From contig JAQFVV010006215.1 of assembly GCA_028023455.1 (NCBI GenBank), positions 9,819,950-9,883,949 of the forward strand: 64,000 nt of DNA, in the 5' to 3' direction. The translations under genes were made by a program, and so were the position numbers. Shown piece by piece: positions 24,907 through 37,031 of this stretch (within the stretch, counting starts at the first letter, position 1; each line of letters begins with the position of its first letter). The notes below the pieces were generated by a model. The model was not told where the DNA came from. It searched no databases and worked only from the letters and a program-made list of their open reading frames with translations. This DNA is from Epiperipatus broadwayi. Its lineage: Eukaryota; Onychophora; Udeonychophora; Euonychophora; Peripatidae.

Positions 24907-26445
24907 ATATATAATAAAGAATACATACCTCCTAAGTCTATTATATCTTCCAAATTGCCCAGAATTTTAAATGATGAAGTCAGACATGCAATTAAATTTA
25001 TGAAGAAAGGAAAAGCTTCAGGTAGTGAAGGAATTATAATTGATATATTAAAAAAAACAGGTGAAGAAATAGAAAAAATGTTAGCAAAGTTATATACCAA
25101 ATGTCTAAATGATAAAGATGTACCAGATAATTGGAAGAATGCAGTATTAATGTTAATATTTAAAAAAGGTGATAAAGAAGATATTAGAAATTACAGACCT
25201 ATCAGCCTTTTATCATTTTTATACAAAATTTTTACCAAGATAATTACAACTCATCTACAGAGAACATTGGATTTCTACCAACCAAGAGAACAAGCTGGAT
25301 TTAAAAATAGTTTTAGTATAATAGATTATATCCAGGTATTGAGAGAAGTTATAGAAAGGACACATGAATATGAGTTGCCATTATGCTTTGGATTTGTAGA
25401 TTATAAAAAAGCATTTGATTCTATAAACATTTCTTCAATGATTAAAGCATTGGCTCATCAAGGTATAAATCCAGGATAATGTCATATTTTGAAGAATATT
25501 TATAAACATACAACAGCAACAATTAGATTACATAAGGATACTAGGAAAGTTAACATTGAGAAGGGTGTAAGACAGGGTGACTCCATATCTCCAAAACTTT
25601 TTACAGTAGTGCTGTAAGAAGTATTTTGTGGATTAAAATGGGAAGCTAAAGGAGTGAAAGTAAATAGAGATTATTTAAGTCATTTAGATTTTGTAGATAA
25701 TGTAGTTGTTTTTGCAAATAATGCTTTAGAGCTGCAGAAAATGTTGCAGGAGTCATCAGATGAAAGTAGAAAGTAGGACTAAAGATAAATGTTGAAAAGA
25801 CTAAAGTAACGTTCAATGGATTTTCTCAAAATATAAAGATTGATTATGATGGTTAGAAGAAGTTAACAGCTTGGTCAGATTATTAATACAGATGGAAACA
25901 TAATGGATAAAATTAATCATAGAATTAAACTTGGTTGGAGTGCTTTTGGTAGAAATAACTTGATACTAAAAGGAAATATGCCTATGTGTTGAAATATGCC
26001 TATGTGTTCGAAAAGAAAGGTTTTTAATAAATTTGTTTTACCAGTTCTTATTTGGACACTTAATAAAAGAGCAATACAGAGACTTCAGACCAATCAAAGA
26101 AGTATGGAAAGATACATGTTAGGAGTAACAAGAGATTGAAAACGCAATATATAGGTAAGAGAACAAACAGGTGTTATTGACCTCATTGAAAAAATTAAAA
26201 GACTGAAGTGGAGTTGGGCTGGACATATTTCTAGAAGAGATTATAATAGATGGACAATTGAAATCTTAAACTGGATTCCAAGAGATTGTAAAAGACCTAG
26301 AAAAAGATCACATGTGAACGGATGGATGAAATAACAAAGTGTGCAGGAATGGTGTGAGAAGAGAAGCCAAAGATTGAAGAAGATGGACTGAACTTGGAGA
26401 GACCGTCCTGCAGTGGATTGATAATGTTTGATGATGATGATGATG
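24907..26445 (+). mobile_element. 5'-truncated RTE-type LINE, copy 1
   Basis: A 174-codon open stretch at 24955-25479 carries the N-terminal reverse transcriptase blocks: KGKASGSEGI, NYRPISLLS, QAGFKNSFS and the catalytic FVDYKKAFDS (first catalytic Asp retained). Further blocks follow with frame breaks: RQGDSISPKLF near 25570, FVDNVVVFANN near 25690 (YADD motif damaged) and an RDYNRWTIEILNW C-terminal block near 26240. The element ends in a GATGAT repeat (26430-26445), as RTE-clade LINEs typically do. The endonuclease region is absent. Inactive. Confidence 0.8.
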
Positions 26446-27110
26446 TATATAGGATACATGATTATCAAAATACATTATTCTAATATAACCTAACCGAGGC
26501 TAAATGTAAATATGTCCTTTTACTTACTTACTAATTCTATTCACTAAAAATAATGATAGTAATAATAATAATGAGAGTACTTTTATCTTTACTATCATCA
26601 TTATCCTTTAAGCCTGGTAACTATTAAATCATTTAAAATAATAAGATCGAAGTGATCTGTTATGATCTTAGTCGACTTATTGGGCTTCAGGAACCAAGGT
26701 GCTGAGAATAAGCATCTCCTGCTGTTTTTTTTCCGTTCATTCATGCCTTGTTCCAACAATTGCTGCGAAGACAATCAAGAAGAGCATGTGTTCCTTTTTT
26801 CTCCAGTTTTATATTTTCAATCCTTTTGTTTTCAGGAGTAATTAAGCCAATGATGGGTACATTATCAGTTTAATCTTACCTCTATAAATTTAATTAGTAT
26901 TTTAACTCATATTAATTAAATTTTCCGCCATTATTTATTTTTTCTTGGGTTAATAATTTACGGTTACACAATATGTTTTAATTAAATATTTTTTTTTATT
27001 ATAGCAATTCAATTAATCTTATTCTATTTATTATTTATCTATTTTATTTATTATTCTCTCTCTGTGAATTAATATCTCATAACTTATTTTATTAAAATAC
27101 TTATATTTCA

Positions 27111-27315
27111 ATAAGCCTACATCAATTGTTTGCTTTAATTGTTCTGCATTAAACTGTGTTAATTAATAAAAAGTATCTTACATGTTCTATTGACTGAAAG
27201 CACAAATTAAACATTGCCAATGGGATTATGTTAACATGAAATGGAAAAGTTCATAATATTAAAAATACAATTTAGTTTCTAATTGAGACAACATCTGTAT
27301 TGAAAAAAATAAAAG
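27111..27315 (+). repeat. right copy of ~205-bp sequence flanking G1
   Basis: Starts immediately after the outer CA of the right LTR and parallels 20284-20488 to roughly GAAAAAAATAAAAGTATA. The two copies are diverged by perhaps a fifth, similar to the LTR pair. Confidence 0.6.
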
Positions 27316-30277
27316 TATATTTTGTTATTTAATATTGATGGTTATGTTTCAGATATATTTTTTAATTCCTGCATGAACACACAAAAGAAGAAATATTTGT
27401 ATTAATTGTATTTACAATTTATAGATAAACTTCACATATGTTTAATAACTTAGATAACATAGTTCCAAGCTCATAAATTGGTGATACCTGTGTGATTATA
27501 TCTGTTATATTGGAATTCAAAGGGTTCTCGGTATTTAAATAAAAGAGTAAATCTAATAATGAAGAGAATGTTATTGTTACAAAAACAAATCCATTGGTTG
27601 GCAAAAGTGAAATCACATTCTATCACATTGTCTATTTTGTAAATTGGTAGGTAGACCTTTACAATACATAATATATATATTATATAATGTGTGTACAAAT
27701 TGTAAATATTCCAAAGCCCTGTGGAAATAATATATTTTTAAATAATATTTGTTTATTTTTAAAATAAATACATGATTCATTCTGCTAATGATTATAGACT
27801 AATGTGTGTGTTTTTAACACTATGTGCTTAAATATATATTTAATTTTATTTCAATTTTTTTTTAAAAAAAAAAAAAAGATATATCAAAAGAATTTAAAAT
27901 CAAATTAATTCTTTACAATCAGAAAAAAAAACAGTATATTACTGAAAGAAAAAAAAGTTTTTAAATTTGCTTTGAAACAAATTTAAATGTTAACATTTTC
28001 TTTAATCTTATTTCAAATATTTATATAAATTTGTTATTTACAAATTTAAAATAATTTTTCTTTGACTTAATTTTCTAAAAAACTAAGCTAAACTATGAAA
28101 GCATTATTATCAAAATCTCAAATTTTATTGTTCAGTACTTATTCACCTATATATATATGTCTTTTTCTTATTTTTTTTTAACAAGATTTTTCTCTGAAAA
28201 ATATTTATTCTGACAAAATCCAATGATATTATCAAAATGATATTTAATAAAAATATTTTATGAATCAACATGAAACATCAAAAGATAATTTGTTCTACAT
28301 TAATGTTTTTTTAATGACTTCATGCTTCAAAAATATACTTTTAAATTTTTAATCAGGTCAGAAAAAACTTAATCTATATTCATTCTTTCATTATACAAGT
28401 ATTTTAGTTTGATTAAGAATGTTTTCAGTTTGAAGAATTTCGATTTTATAAAATCTTATAAATATGGAAAATTTAAATTAACCCTTCTTCAAAAATCTCC
28501 ATTTTACTGCGAATGGATAACATAACTTACATGTCATAGTAATTTCTAGAGCTATATCTTTTAATTATTAATACAGTCTCCCAAACCAGTTAGATTCAAA
28601 GAAAAAGATTAGTTTAAGAGAGATATTAATGATCTGCCAAGAGTGAAAGCTAAAGCATTGATCCATTTCTTCATCATTATAAAAATTTGAACTTTTAAAA
28701 AGATTAGAAATAGATTTGCAATGGATGGATAAAATGGAAAAATAAAATTGTGGAAATAAGCATGAATTTAAAAACTTATAATGTATATATGTATAAAAAT
28801 AAAATAAATGTGAGATTACTAATATAGAATACAAAAAAAAAAAGTAAATGGTAGGGCTATGAAGAAAAAAGATTCAAATAACATTCTCAATAAAAATGTA
28901 TTATGTATCAGTATAAAAGTACTGAAAAATTAATAAAATAAAAAGAATATGTTCATATTTATAAAAAAAAAAAATATTTAAAAACAAACTAAACTGAAAA
29001 TGGATAAATGAAAATATTACAAAATTTTTTTAAACACTTTATAAAAAATATTTTAGGTAAATGGCTCATCAAAAAAAGGAACATCTATCATTTAAAGATA
29101 AATTAATTGCAAAACTCAATATCACAAAATAGAAAATAGATATATATTATTTGGTGAATTTTTACCATGATACTTGAAAGAAAAAATGACAGTAAGGAAA
29201 TTTATAATAATAATGGCATTTTATGAATATATAAAATTAACAAATGATTTCTACAAACATAAAAAAGACATTAAAACATATGGGTGAAAATTATTCTAAG
29301 TCTACATATCAACTGATGATGAAGTTTATGATTTCAATAACTATCTGATTAAAGCAAAATTCTATTTCTTTATATATACAATATCCCAAATAAATATCTT
29401 ATACAGAAGAAATAAAATAGCTGGTTTTTTTAATATCAAAGACAATATATCAAAAATCTGACAAATGATAGTATGATAAAATTCATAGCACATAAAGTCT
29501 CAATTTAAAACATATGATTTTTTTTTAAAAACAAAATTAACTTAAGATTTTTTTCTCCTCATTATTTTGAAGTGTAAATCTAAATGGGGCCAAATAAAAA
29601 TAAATATATTTGGTCTTATATTTCTATTATGTATAGTAGGTATATTTTCTGCTTAATAGCAAGTTTGATAATTCAATATTATTCTTGATAAGAAAATATT
29701 ATGGTCAAGTCATAGTCACTAATTATAAATATTTAGATACCAATCCTTGTCAACAGATTTTGAATCTAATGTTTAGAACTGTAAAAGCATTAACACATTG
29801 CAAAATAATGAGTTCTTATATCACTGTGATGCATAATATTAACACTTAAAAAAATTAAAATGTTATGACAAATAACAATATTTGCATTTTTTAATTAGAC
29901 AAATATTTAATAATTTACTGGAATTTTTTGTTATAAACAAATATTGCACATAATCATATTTGTGATTACAAATTAATATTTTTTCCTGAATTCATTAATT
30001 ATCAATTGCGATAATATCTGTATTCTTTGTAGTGAAAGAAATATACATACTCTAAAATTTTATTAATTCTTTTATTTTCTTACAAATAAATTATGCACTT
30101 TAATAATTTTAATAAATATTGTTTTAACTAAGTATTTTGAACAGAAGTCATATAACACAAGATAATTGTTAAAAATAATTTTAATTTTATAAATATATTT
30201 ATAATTTTGTTAAAAACATCTACAAATTTGAAGTTTCTTTAAATTTATTTTATAAAAAAATATTAAATTTTTATTAC
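27316..30277. other. intron, no recognisable gene
   Basis: A+T-rich intron sequence with poly-A/T runs (for example 27856-27875). Small ORFs on both strands are low-complexity. No transposon termini identified. Confidence 0.45.
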
Positions 30278-30449
30278 CATTATCAGGACTGGGAAGAATA
30301 AAAATGTGAAGATCATCCGATGGAATAAAATTTTCCCCATCTAAATGTTGAATCTTTTGTGGCTGAGGCCAAAAGAAATGCAATCTAGAATCAGTCACTA
30401 ATGGTACAGGTGGTGATGTAATGTGGTTTTTGTTTAACATCTCAGTAAT
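30278..30449 (-). CDS. candidate exon D of ankyrin-repeat gene (172 bp)
   Basis: Minus-strand acceptor TTTTTTTTTTAAAG and donor GGTAATA bound 172 open bases entered in phase 0 and left in phase 1. The residues have a clearly protein-like composition, including SPPVPLVTDSRLHFFWPQPQ, QHLDGENFIPSDDLHIFI and LPSPDN: prolines, tryptophan, acidic turns and hydrophobic strands unlike translated intron. I do not recognise the domain. It follows the acidic linker encoded by 45848-45933 and precedes exon 15245-15435, about 15 kb away. Confidence 0.7.
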
Positions 30450-32770
30450 CTTTAAAAAAAAAACTTATAAATGATAATTTAGCCATGTATTCAAATAAAA
30501 ATATAAAATACTATATAAATTAATAAATAATTTTATTTGCATCTATATTAAAGTGCTTTCTATTTTTAATTATTCAATACTATTCTATTTCTTCTAATGA
30601 TTAATAAACTAAAAAAAAAAAAAACATTTGCATATTTTTTTGACGTCAATTGCCCAAACCCTTATCAATTATAGTATTTTGGAACTAAGTGCTTTTATCC
30701 CCTGATTAGCTTTATTTTCCATTTAAAAATAGCCCATATTCATTTATGATTAGTATTCAATGGCTAACTACATTTACTATGGGTTAAATCCCTAAAAAAA
30801 AAAAATTTGAATTTGCTTAAAAATTCTTCAGTTTCCTACAACAAAAAAAAAAATCCTAGCTCCGCTCTGAATAAAAACACCAGTCATGAATGTCAGACCA
30901 GAGCACTAATCATTATACCTGAGATTCATTGCGATCTAGTGATTACATTAGAATTACAAATACTGCTATATACAGTATTACAAGGAAAATCAAAATGAGA
31001 ATAAACTGTGAATTTATTTTCATAAATATCTTAGAATTACAAAATACTTACTATCATTGTTTATTGTCATTATTACATAATTTTATAATTATTATTTTAA
31101 ATATATCAAATTTAAATATGATAATCCTAATTCAATACATATATTACAATGACAATGCAATATAATTATTATAATAAATATAATTATTAGTCAAAGTAAA
31201 CTGAAATAAATTGACTTTTCCTTTAATGTCATTTTTATTATATTTTTCTGATTATAAATTTAAAAAGGTAACACTATTATTACTGAAATCATTAACTGCA
31301 AAACTGCAAGAATATTGATTTCTCTTGCATTTAGATTCATTAATTTTAGTGAGATCATTCCAATTAACAGTCCTTTTATTTTGCCTTTTTTCTTTCAACC
31401 TTTTCTTAAATACAATTGTTTCTCAAATTCTAACAAAGCAATTTTAACATTCTTCTAAAAATTATAATCAAAATATCAAATTTGATTAATTTACAACCAT
31501 TCCCTTTAAATATTATTATGAGTAACTACAGAACAAAAATTTTATCTTTGTTAACATAACAATTATATCTTTTCTAAAGATTTAATTGCATATTGTTAGA
31601 AAAACATGTTATAACAATCAATATATGTTGTTGTTGTTTTTCATATTATTTAATCATATCATCATCGTTATAAAAATCTTCTTTATTTATATAAAGTTCT
31701 TGTTAAATCTCTTACATCAATCTATTCCTATCAAAATATTCTTGTACTCAGATTTCAAATTTTCATTGGATGTTATTTGCCAATTCTATAGTCAAATTGA
31801 AGACTTAAATCACTTTTTCAAAATCACTATATATTTTAACAAACTTTTGGTACACCAATTATAAATATCAAATATTATGTCAAGAAATTGTAAATCTTTT
31901 CCAGGTTTATATTACCTGAACATCATATTATTCAATTATATTTTAAAGACCAGTAGTAAAAACAGAATAATCTATACTACAGATGTATAACAATAAAAAG
32001 TAATAACAAAGTCTGGTAAAATCCACATTTACTAGATGCTGTATATGACAAATCTGAGATGACAATGCCTGCTTCCCATCTTAAACAGTTTCTGGAAGCA
32101 AAACACTTTGATTGATAATGCAAATAATTTTAAAAAAATCATGTAAATATCAAAATTTGCATCATATTAATATTTACAAATATATCAAATATATGATAAA
32201 ACAGTCTTTAAGTAGCTTAATTTAAAACAAAGACTCTTAGAGAGGAAAATGAGCAAGTCCTTACTCATCAGCCTTGCCATTGCTGACTTATTTTAGACTC
32301 ATTAAAAATAGCTAAATATTCATTTACTGACAATATCTTAAACCTGACTAGAATATTAAAAAATGTTCAAATTTTATCTGGACTGAATTAGCAAATTCCT
32401 TTATTTATGTAAATATAAATAATTCTAATTAACATTACTGTTGTCAAATAAACTAATAACCAATACTCTGCCTTAAATTATAATATATTATCTATCATAT
32501 TAAAATAAATAAATTATTACTATCATATCATAGTAAATAAATCACCAATTTTTTTCATTATATGATAATATATTCACTCATCAATAAAAATTTATTCTTA
32601 AAAAAAGATTGCTTCCATTCTTATGATTATCATCAATTTAGTTATGATTTTAAAGAAATAAAAATTACCATAGTAATGGTTAACTTGCTAGATAAATGTA
32701 AGACAAGTATTACAAACAAAAATAAGATTAAATATTGTTTTTAATCAATTTGATCAAAGACATTTGTTTC
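30450..32770. other. intron, no recognisable gene
   Basis: A+T-rich DNA. ORFs of 60-92 codons on the plus strand (for example 31586-31864) are rich in I/F/L/Y/H and carry no motif. A sharp poly-A at 30611-30624 may mark an old retrotransposed tail, but no body is recognisable. Confidence 0.4.
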
Positions 32771-32774
32771 AGTT

Positions 32775-33900
32775 AATCAAGAAAGTTAATATCAATGTCT
32801 GATAATAGCTGGCTGCCTATGAAGTTTATTCATTTTAAAAAGCTTCTATATGTTGGTATGAGGGAAAACATTAATGCAGCTGATGGAAAATAAGAAGTAT
32901 ATAAAATAATAACTAGTATTAAGCAGAGATATGTACTAGCCTCAGCGTAATTTTTTTTCATTTTTATGACAATGATCTCTGGAATAGTATACAAGTAATT
33001 GCCCATAGCAGATATCATGATGCAACATAGATATGATGGTGTTTTTAATTGGAACTAACTAAATACAAGAACAAAAACTTCATCTTTTTAATTAGATTTA
33101 CAATATAGTGATGACTGCATTTTTTTTTTGTTTGTTTGTTTGTTTATTTGAACGATGATCTACAAACTGTTTTTAATAAATGTTTTTAATGCAACTGTAA
33201 ATTCTCTAATTTATTTTGTTAATAAAAAAAAATCCCTAGTTATTTTAGCAACTTTTAGATCAGTTTGACAATATAAAGCAGTTTAAATACCCTGATAGAG
33301 TTTATACAGAAAAACAAACTTGGACGTCAACTTTAATGTATTGCTATTGCACTTAACAAATTAAAAAAATTAGTACTTCATCGTAGAGGTATAACTACTT
33401 CAATTAAAATAATAGCCATTTATAGAATTGTAATTCTGAAATATTTTTATTGAATTTCTACTGATATATCATAAAGTCATTGATAAATTTTCATTTAATC
33501 ATTTGAGAATGTTCTATATAATATTCTGAAAATCTGATACCAAGATCAAAAGGACTAATCATGTCTTTAGTTTTCTGGATGTTGATGATATTGAACAATA
33601 ATAAGGGCACATTTCAAAGAATTGGGCATGTGAAATAAATGGAAAAAAAAAAGACTTAAAAAAAATATTTTATTATTAATTTGGATATAATTTTCATGGG
33701 AGAGAAGACATTATGCATATTACACAGATTATTTTGAAAATATTGTAAAAATATATCAACTGCTTTCATTGGGGAAGATATGGCTAAGGATAGAATACAA
33801 TCTTGAAGTCTTCAGAGAAAAAGTATGGCGCAGTCAAGGTTAAAAAAAACAGAAAAACAAAATAAAAAATAAATGGATTAAAAGATCAGTATATGAAATA
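32775..33900 (+). mobile_element. decayed LINE, reverse transcriptase to C-terminus
   Basis: Plus-strand frames show consecutive LINE blocks. Near 32910-32950, ITSIKQRYVLASA resembles TSGVKQGCVLAP. At 33104-33118, YSDDC is the catalytic YADDC with one change. Near 33330-33440, an ALNKLKKLVLHRRGI...TSIKIIAIYRIVIL piece matches the post-catalytic region. Later a DVDDIE...HISK piece and a WEDMAKDR-like piece match the C-terminal region. Stops and frame changes are frequent. A different lineage from the two RTE copies is likely. Confidence 0.6.
33129..33150. repeat. (TTTG)n microsatellite
   Basis: Five TTTG/TTTA units directly after a T run, inside the decayed LINE. Simple replication slippage product. 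Confidence 0.8.
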
Positions 33901-34130
33901 TATAGTCAAATTAATGATTAAAATATTGGTTTGTAGTCATCACAAAACTTGTCTTTCTTCAGCTCTTATTTTCTTTTCTTTTCTCTGATGTTTATGAGTC
34001 ACTAATAATTGCAGATTATGATAATATTTTACCAAATATAAGTGAATCACTTTTTTTAATTTTTAAAGTTAATTTATTTATAAGGAATTTTTAAATTATG
34101 TTTCAGACTTAAATTTTTATATTAAAAGAA

Positions 34131-34545
34131 ATAAATAATATTTAATTTATAAAGCACAAACAGTATTTTGAAATTAAACTGAGACTGCAAACCTCTCGCG
34201 CTTATTAGCCAATCAGGTGTTATTAATAGCGATCAAATCGTAAATATAAGACCAAGAATTTAACAAGAGGGCGTCCACCCTCCTCTTTACTTGTCTTAAA
34301 CTCAGTGAATTATATGTGAATATGTTTGAAGATCCACGCTTTCAAATCTAAGTACTTCAGACTGGCTTGGATATATAGAAAGACAAGTAAAGAGGAGGGT
34401 GGACGCCCTCTTCTTGTTAAATTCTCTGTCTTGTATTTATGATTTGATCGCTATTAATAACACCTGATTGGCTAATAAGCGTGAGAGGTTTGCAGTCTCT
34501 CAGTTTAATTTCAAAATACTATTTGCGTTTTATAACTTAAATATT
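34131..34545. repeat. 165-bp inverted repeat with 81-bp spacer
   Basis: The left arm (about 34131-34297) and right arm (about 34379-34545) are reverse complements with few mismatches, including GAGGGCGTCCACCCTC and CCAATCAGGTGTTATTAA against their complements. The arms hold a CCAAT-type motif, and a transcript would fold into a long hairpin. The arms are more G+C-rich than the surroundings and have no ORF. Confidence 0.8.
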
Positions 34546-34961
34546 ATTTACATACGTTACTGCAAGTTATAACATCTAAAAACTGCTGCATAGTAAATCG
34601 TAGGATTTCATGCTGTATGTTTGTAATTTAAACTCAGTGAATTAAATGTGAATATGTTTGAAGATTCACGCTTTCAAATCTAAGTACTTCAGACTGGCTT
34701 GGATATATAGAAAGACAAGTAAAGAGGAGGGTGGACGCCCTCTTCTTGTTAAATTCTCTGTCTTGTATTTACGATTTGATCGCTATTAATAACCCGATTG
34801 GCTAATAAGCGCGAGAGGTTTGCAGTCTCTCAGTTTAATTTCAAATACTGCTTGCACTTTATAAATTAAATATTATTTACATACGTTACTGCAAGTTATA
34901 ACATCTAAAAACTACTGCATAGTAAATCGTAGGATTTCATGCTGTATGTTTGTAATTATGA
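34298..34961. repeat. 332-bp tandem repeat, two units
   Basis: Unit 1 (34298-34629) and unit 2 (34630-about 34961) both start AAACTCAGTGAATT and end near GTATGTTTGTAATT. Differences are a few substitutions and a short deletion (CACCTGATTGG versus CCCGATTGG). Each unit contains the spacer plus the right arm of the inverted repeat, so the locus reads arm(inverted)-spacer-arm-tail-spacer-arm-tail. It abuts truncated retroelement G2. Confidence 0.85.
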
Positions 34962-34969
34962 TACAGTTA

Positions 34970-37031
34970 AAATTATGTGGCAAACTCATATTTATGGAGA
35001 TCAATAATGGAAATGTGTCTTTGACTTCAGCATGTGAATGGACTTTCATAATTTCAAATTGAAAAAAGTCGCCAACAATCAAGAAAACTGAGTTAAAAGC
35101 TTTAGATGCAAATGGAAATGCAATTAAAATTAAAGAATTTAGTTAAAGCTCCTGTTAGTAGAATGGATAATAAATGTTTTCATTTACCTCTATATGTAGT
35201 TTATGCTTTGATAAACCCACTAATTAGCTGTGACTGGATTAAAAATTTGCGCATTAAATTTATGTTGGTTAAAAAGATTGAAAGTGAGAGGGAAATGCCA
35301 GAAAATTTTCCTAAATTATTTAACAGGGAACCAGGGAAATTAAAAAATTACCCATTTATCACTAAGAGATACCAATAATTTGCAAACCATATATGGTCAA
35401 TTCACTCAGAAAGAAAAAGATGATAAAACAATGAATTATTTAAAAATGGTGCATTGAACCTGCACAGAAATCTGATTGGATGACACCATTAATAATTATT
35501 ACTAACTTAATGGTCAAATTTGCTTGCGCAGTGATTACTATATATTGGTAAATAAAGCTATTAATAAACATACGTATTCTGTCCCTAGTTCTAGAGAAAT
35601 AATTACTTCATTGTAGAAATCTAATTTTTCCACAAAATTAGATCTTAATTCAGCATTCCACCAGATATCGGTGATAAATAAAGCTTCAGAAATATTAACA
35701 TTAACCACTCATATAGATGCAAATGACTTCCACTTGGAATAACTTCTGCACTTAATATATTCCAGTCAAAACCTGAGACCTCCCTCCCCTGTAAGGGATT
35801 TTGAGTCATTATACTATTTTTTAATGACATTCTAGTTAATGCTGTAACGGAAATGAACTAAGAAAAAAACTATGAATTTGAAGCAAAATTGAACATTCAA
35901 AATGTATCTAGAAGGTAAGAAAAATTAAATATTTAGGGCACATAATTTCAAATGATACATCTCCATCTCCCATAAAGTCAAAGCTATAGCTGAAGCTGTG
36001 AGACTGAACAACGTAAAACAATTATAAACTTTTTTTAGTCTTGTAAATTATTTCGAGAATTTTTTAAAGAGTAAAGCTCATGTAGCCAGATCCTTATATG
36101 ATTTACTAAGAAAGAACCGGAAATGGAACTGGGAATCAGCTCAAGAGCAAGCATTTTTGTGAACCAAATCACTACTCACTTGAAATAAATTATTTGTTCA
36201 TTATAACAGCGATCTGCAAATTATATTTACAATAAAACCATTTGAATTTGGAGCAATAATGTTATCTAGCACATGCAGGTGAACAATCTATTGCTTATGC
36301 TTCAAGCCCCTTGTCCAAAACAGAAAGAAATTACAGTCGGCTGGACAAAGAAGCTCTCACTATATTATATGGAGTTTGTAAATTTCATTAATATCTTTAT
36401 GAAAGCAGGTTTATGGTTGTAACTAATCATAAACCTTTACTGGGAATTTTTGCAAGCAAACAAGTTCCCAAGCATCTTAGTCCTTGAATGCTAAGATGCC
36501 TAAACATACTATCTGGTTATGACTACACATTAGAATATAGAAAGGAAAAGCAATTTGGACATGCCGATGTTCTATCCAGTTTGCCAGACAAGACAAGAGG
36601 CGATGAAAAAGAAATTGAACTTAATTATATAGATGTGCTTAAGCCACAAGTTCATATCAGTTAAACAGTAACTTGTAGGACAGAAGATGATAATGGTTAC
36701 CAGTGGATTGTAAGTCAAACCCAAGCAGGTTGGCCTAATAAGCATCCAAAAATTCTCCATAAAAAATTATGGAAAGCTCATGATAAATTATCGGTTTACA
36801 AAGATTGTATTCTGATGGCTGATTGCTTATTAATCCCAGTTAAGGGTAGAGATTTAATTTTGCAATTATTGCATGAAGGCCACCCAGGCATAGTCAGAGC
36901 AAAACTTTAGCCCATAGCTACATATGATAGATGACATTAATTGCAAAATACCAAAAATTTCATTAAAACTTGCAATAATTGTCAATCATGTGCTAGATTG
37001 CCATCTAAAAATTTTGAGGTATGGCCTAAAG
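34970..37031 (+). mobile_element. Ty3/gypsy copy G2, 5' part (protease to integrase Zn-finger)
   Basis: Plus-strand pol remnants in order. A protease-like region is at about 34985-35260 (KTELKALDANGNAIKIK, LPLYVV.ALINPLI). RT fragments include KLDLNSAFHQI at about 35637-35670. The RT connection is near 36050. The RNase H block at about 36170-36600 has SIAYASSPLSKTERNYS, DKEALTILYGV and TNHKPLLGIFASKQVPKHL. The integrase zinc-finger region at about 36870-37020 has LLHEGHPGI and CNNCQSCARLPSKNF. Stops, frameshifts and a shortened RT show inactivity. No 5' LTR or gag is recognised; the 332-bp tandem repeat lies directly upstream. Confidence 0.8.

Larger units (their letters stand above)
24522..27110 (-). 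repeat. 5' LTR of Ty3/gypsy copy G1, split by insertions
   Basis: Aligned with 20489-21293, this LTR runs 24522-24659 and resumes at about 26446-27110. The intervening ~1.79 kb is a foldback element followed by an RTE LINE. The resumption is precise: TATATAGGATA here matches TATATAGATA in the left LTR. The outer end is ATATTTCA at 27110. The bases just outside the two LTRs (TGTTA and ATAAG) do not match as a short target duplication. Confidence 0.75.

Noticed and set aside
31586-31864. 92-codon plus-strand ORF
   Set aside because: Hydrophobic low-complexity translation without homology motif or supportive splice sites.
34298-34380. Possible ribozyme in the spacer of the 332-bp repeat
   Set aside because: The closest motif (CTGAAGT...GAAA on the minus strand) lacks the invariant CTGATGA core.
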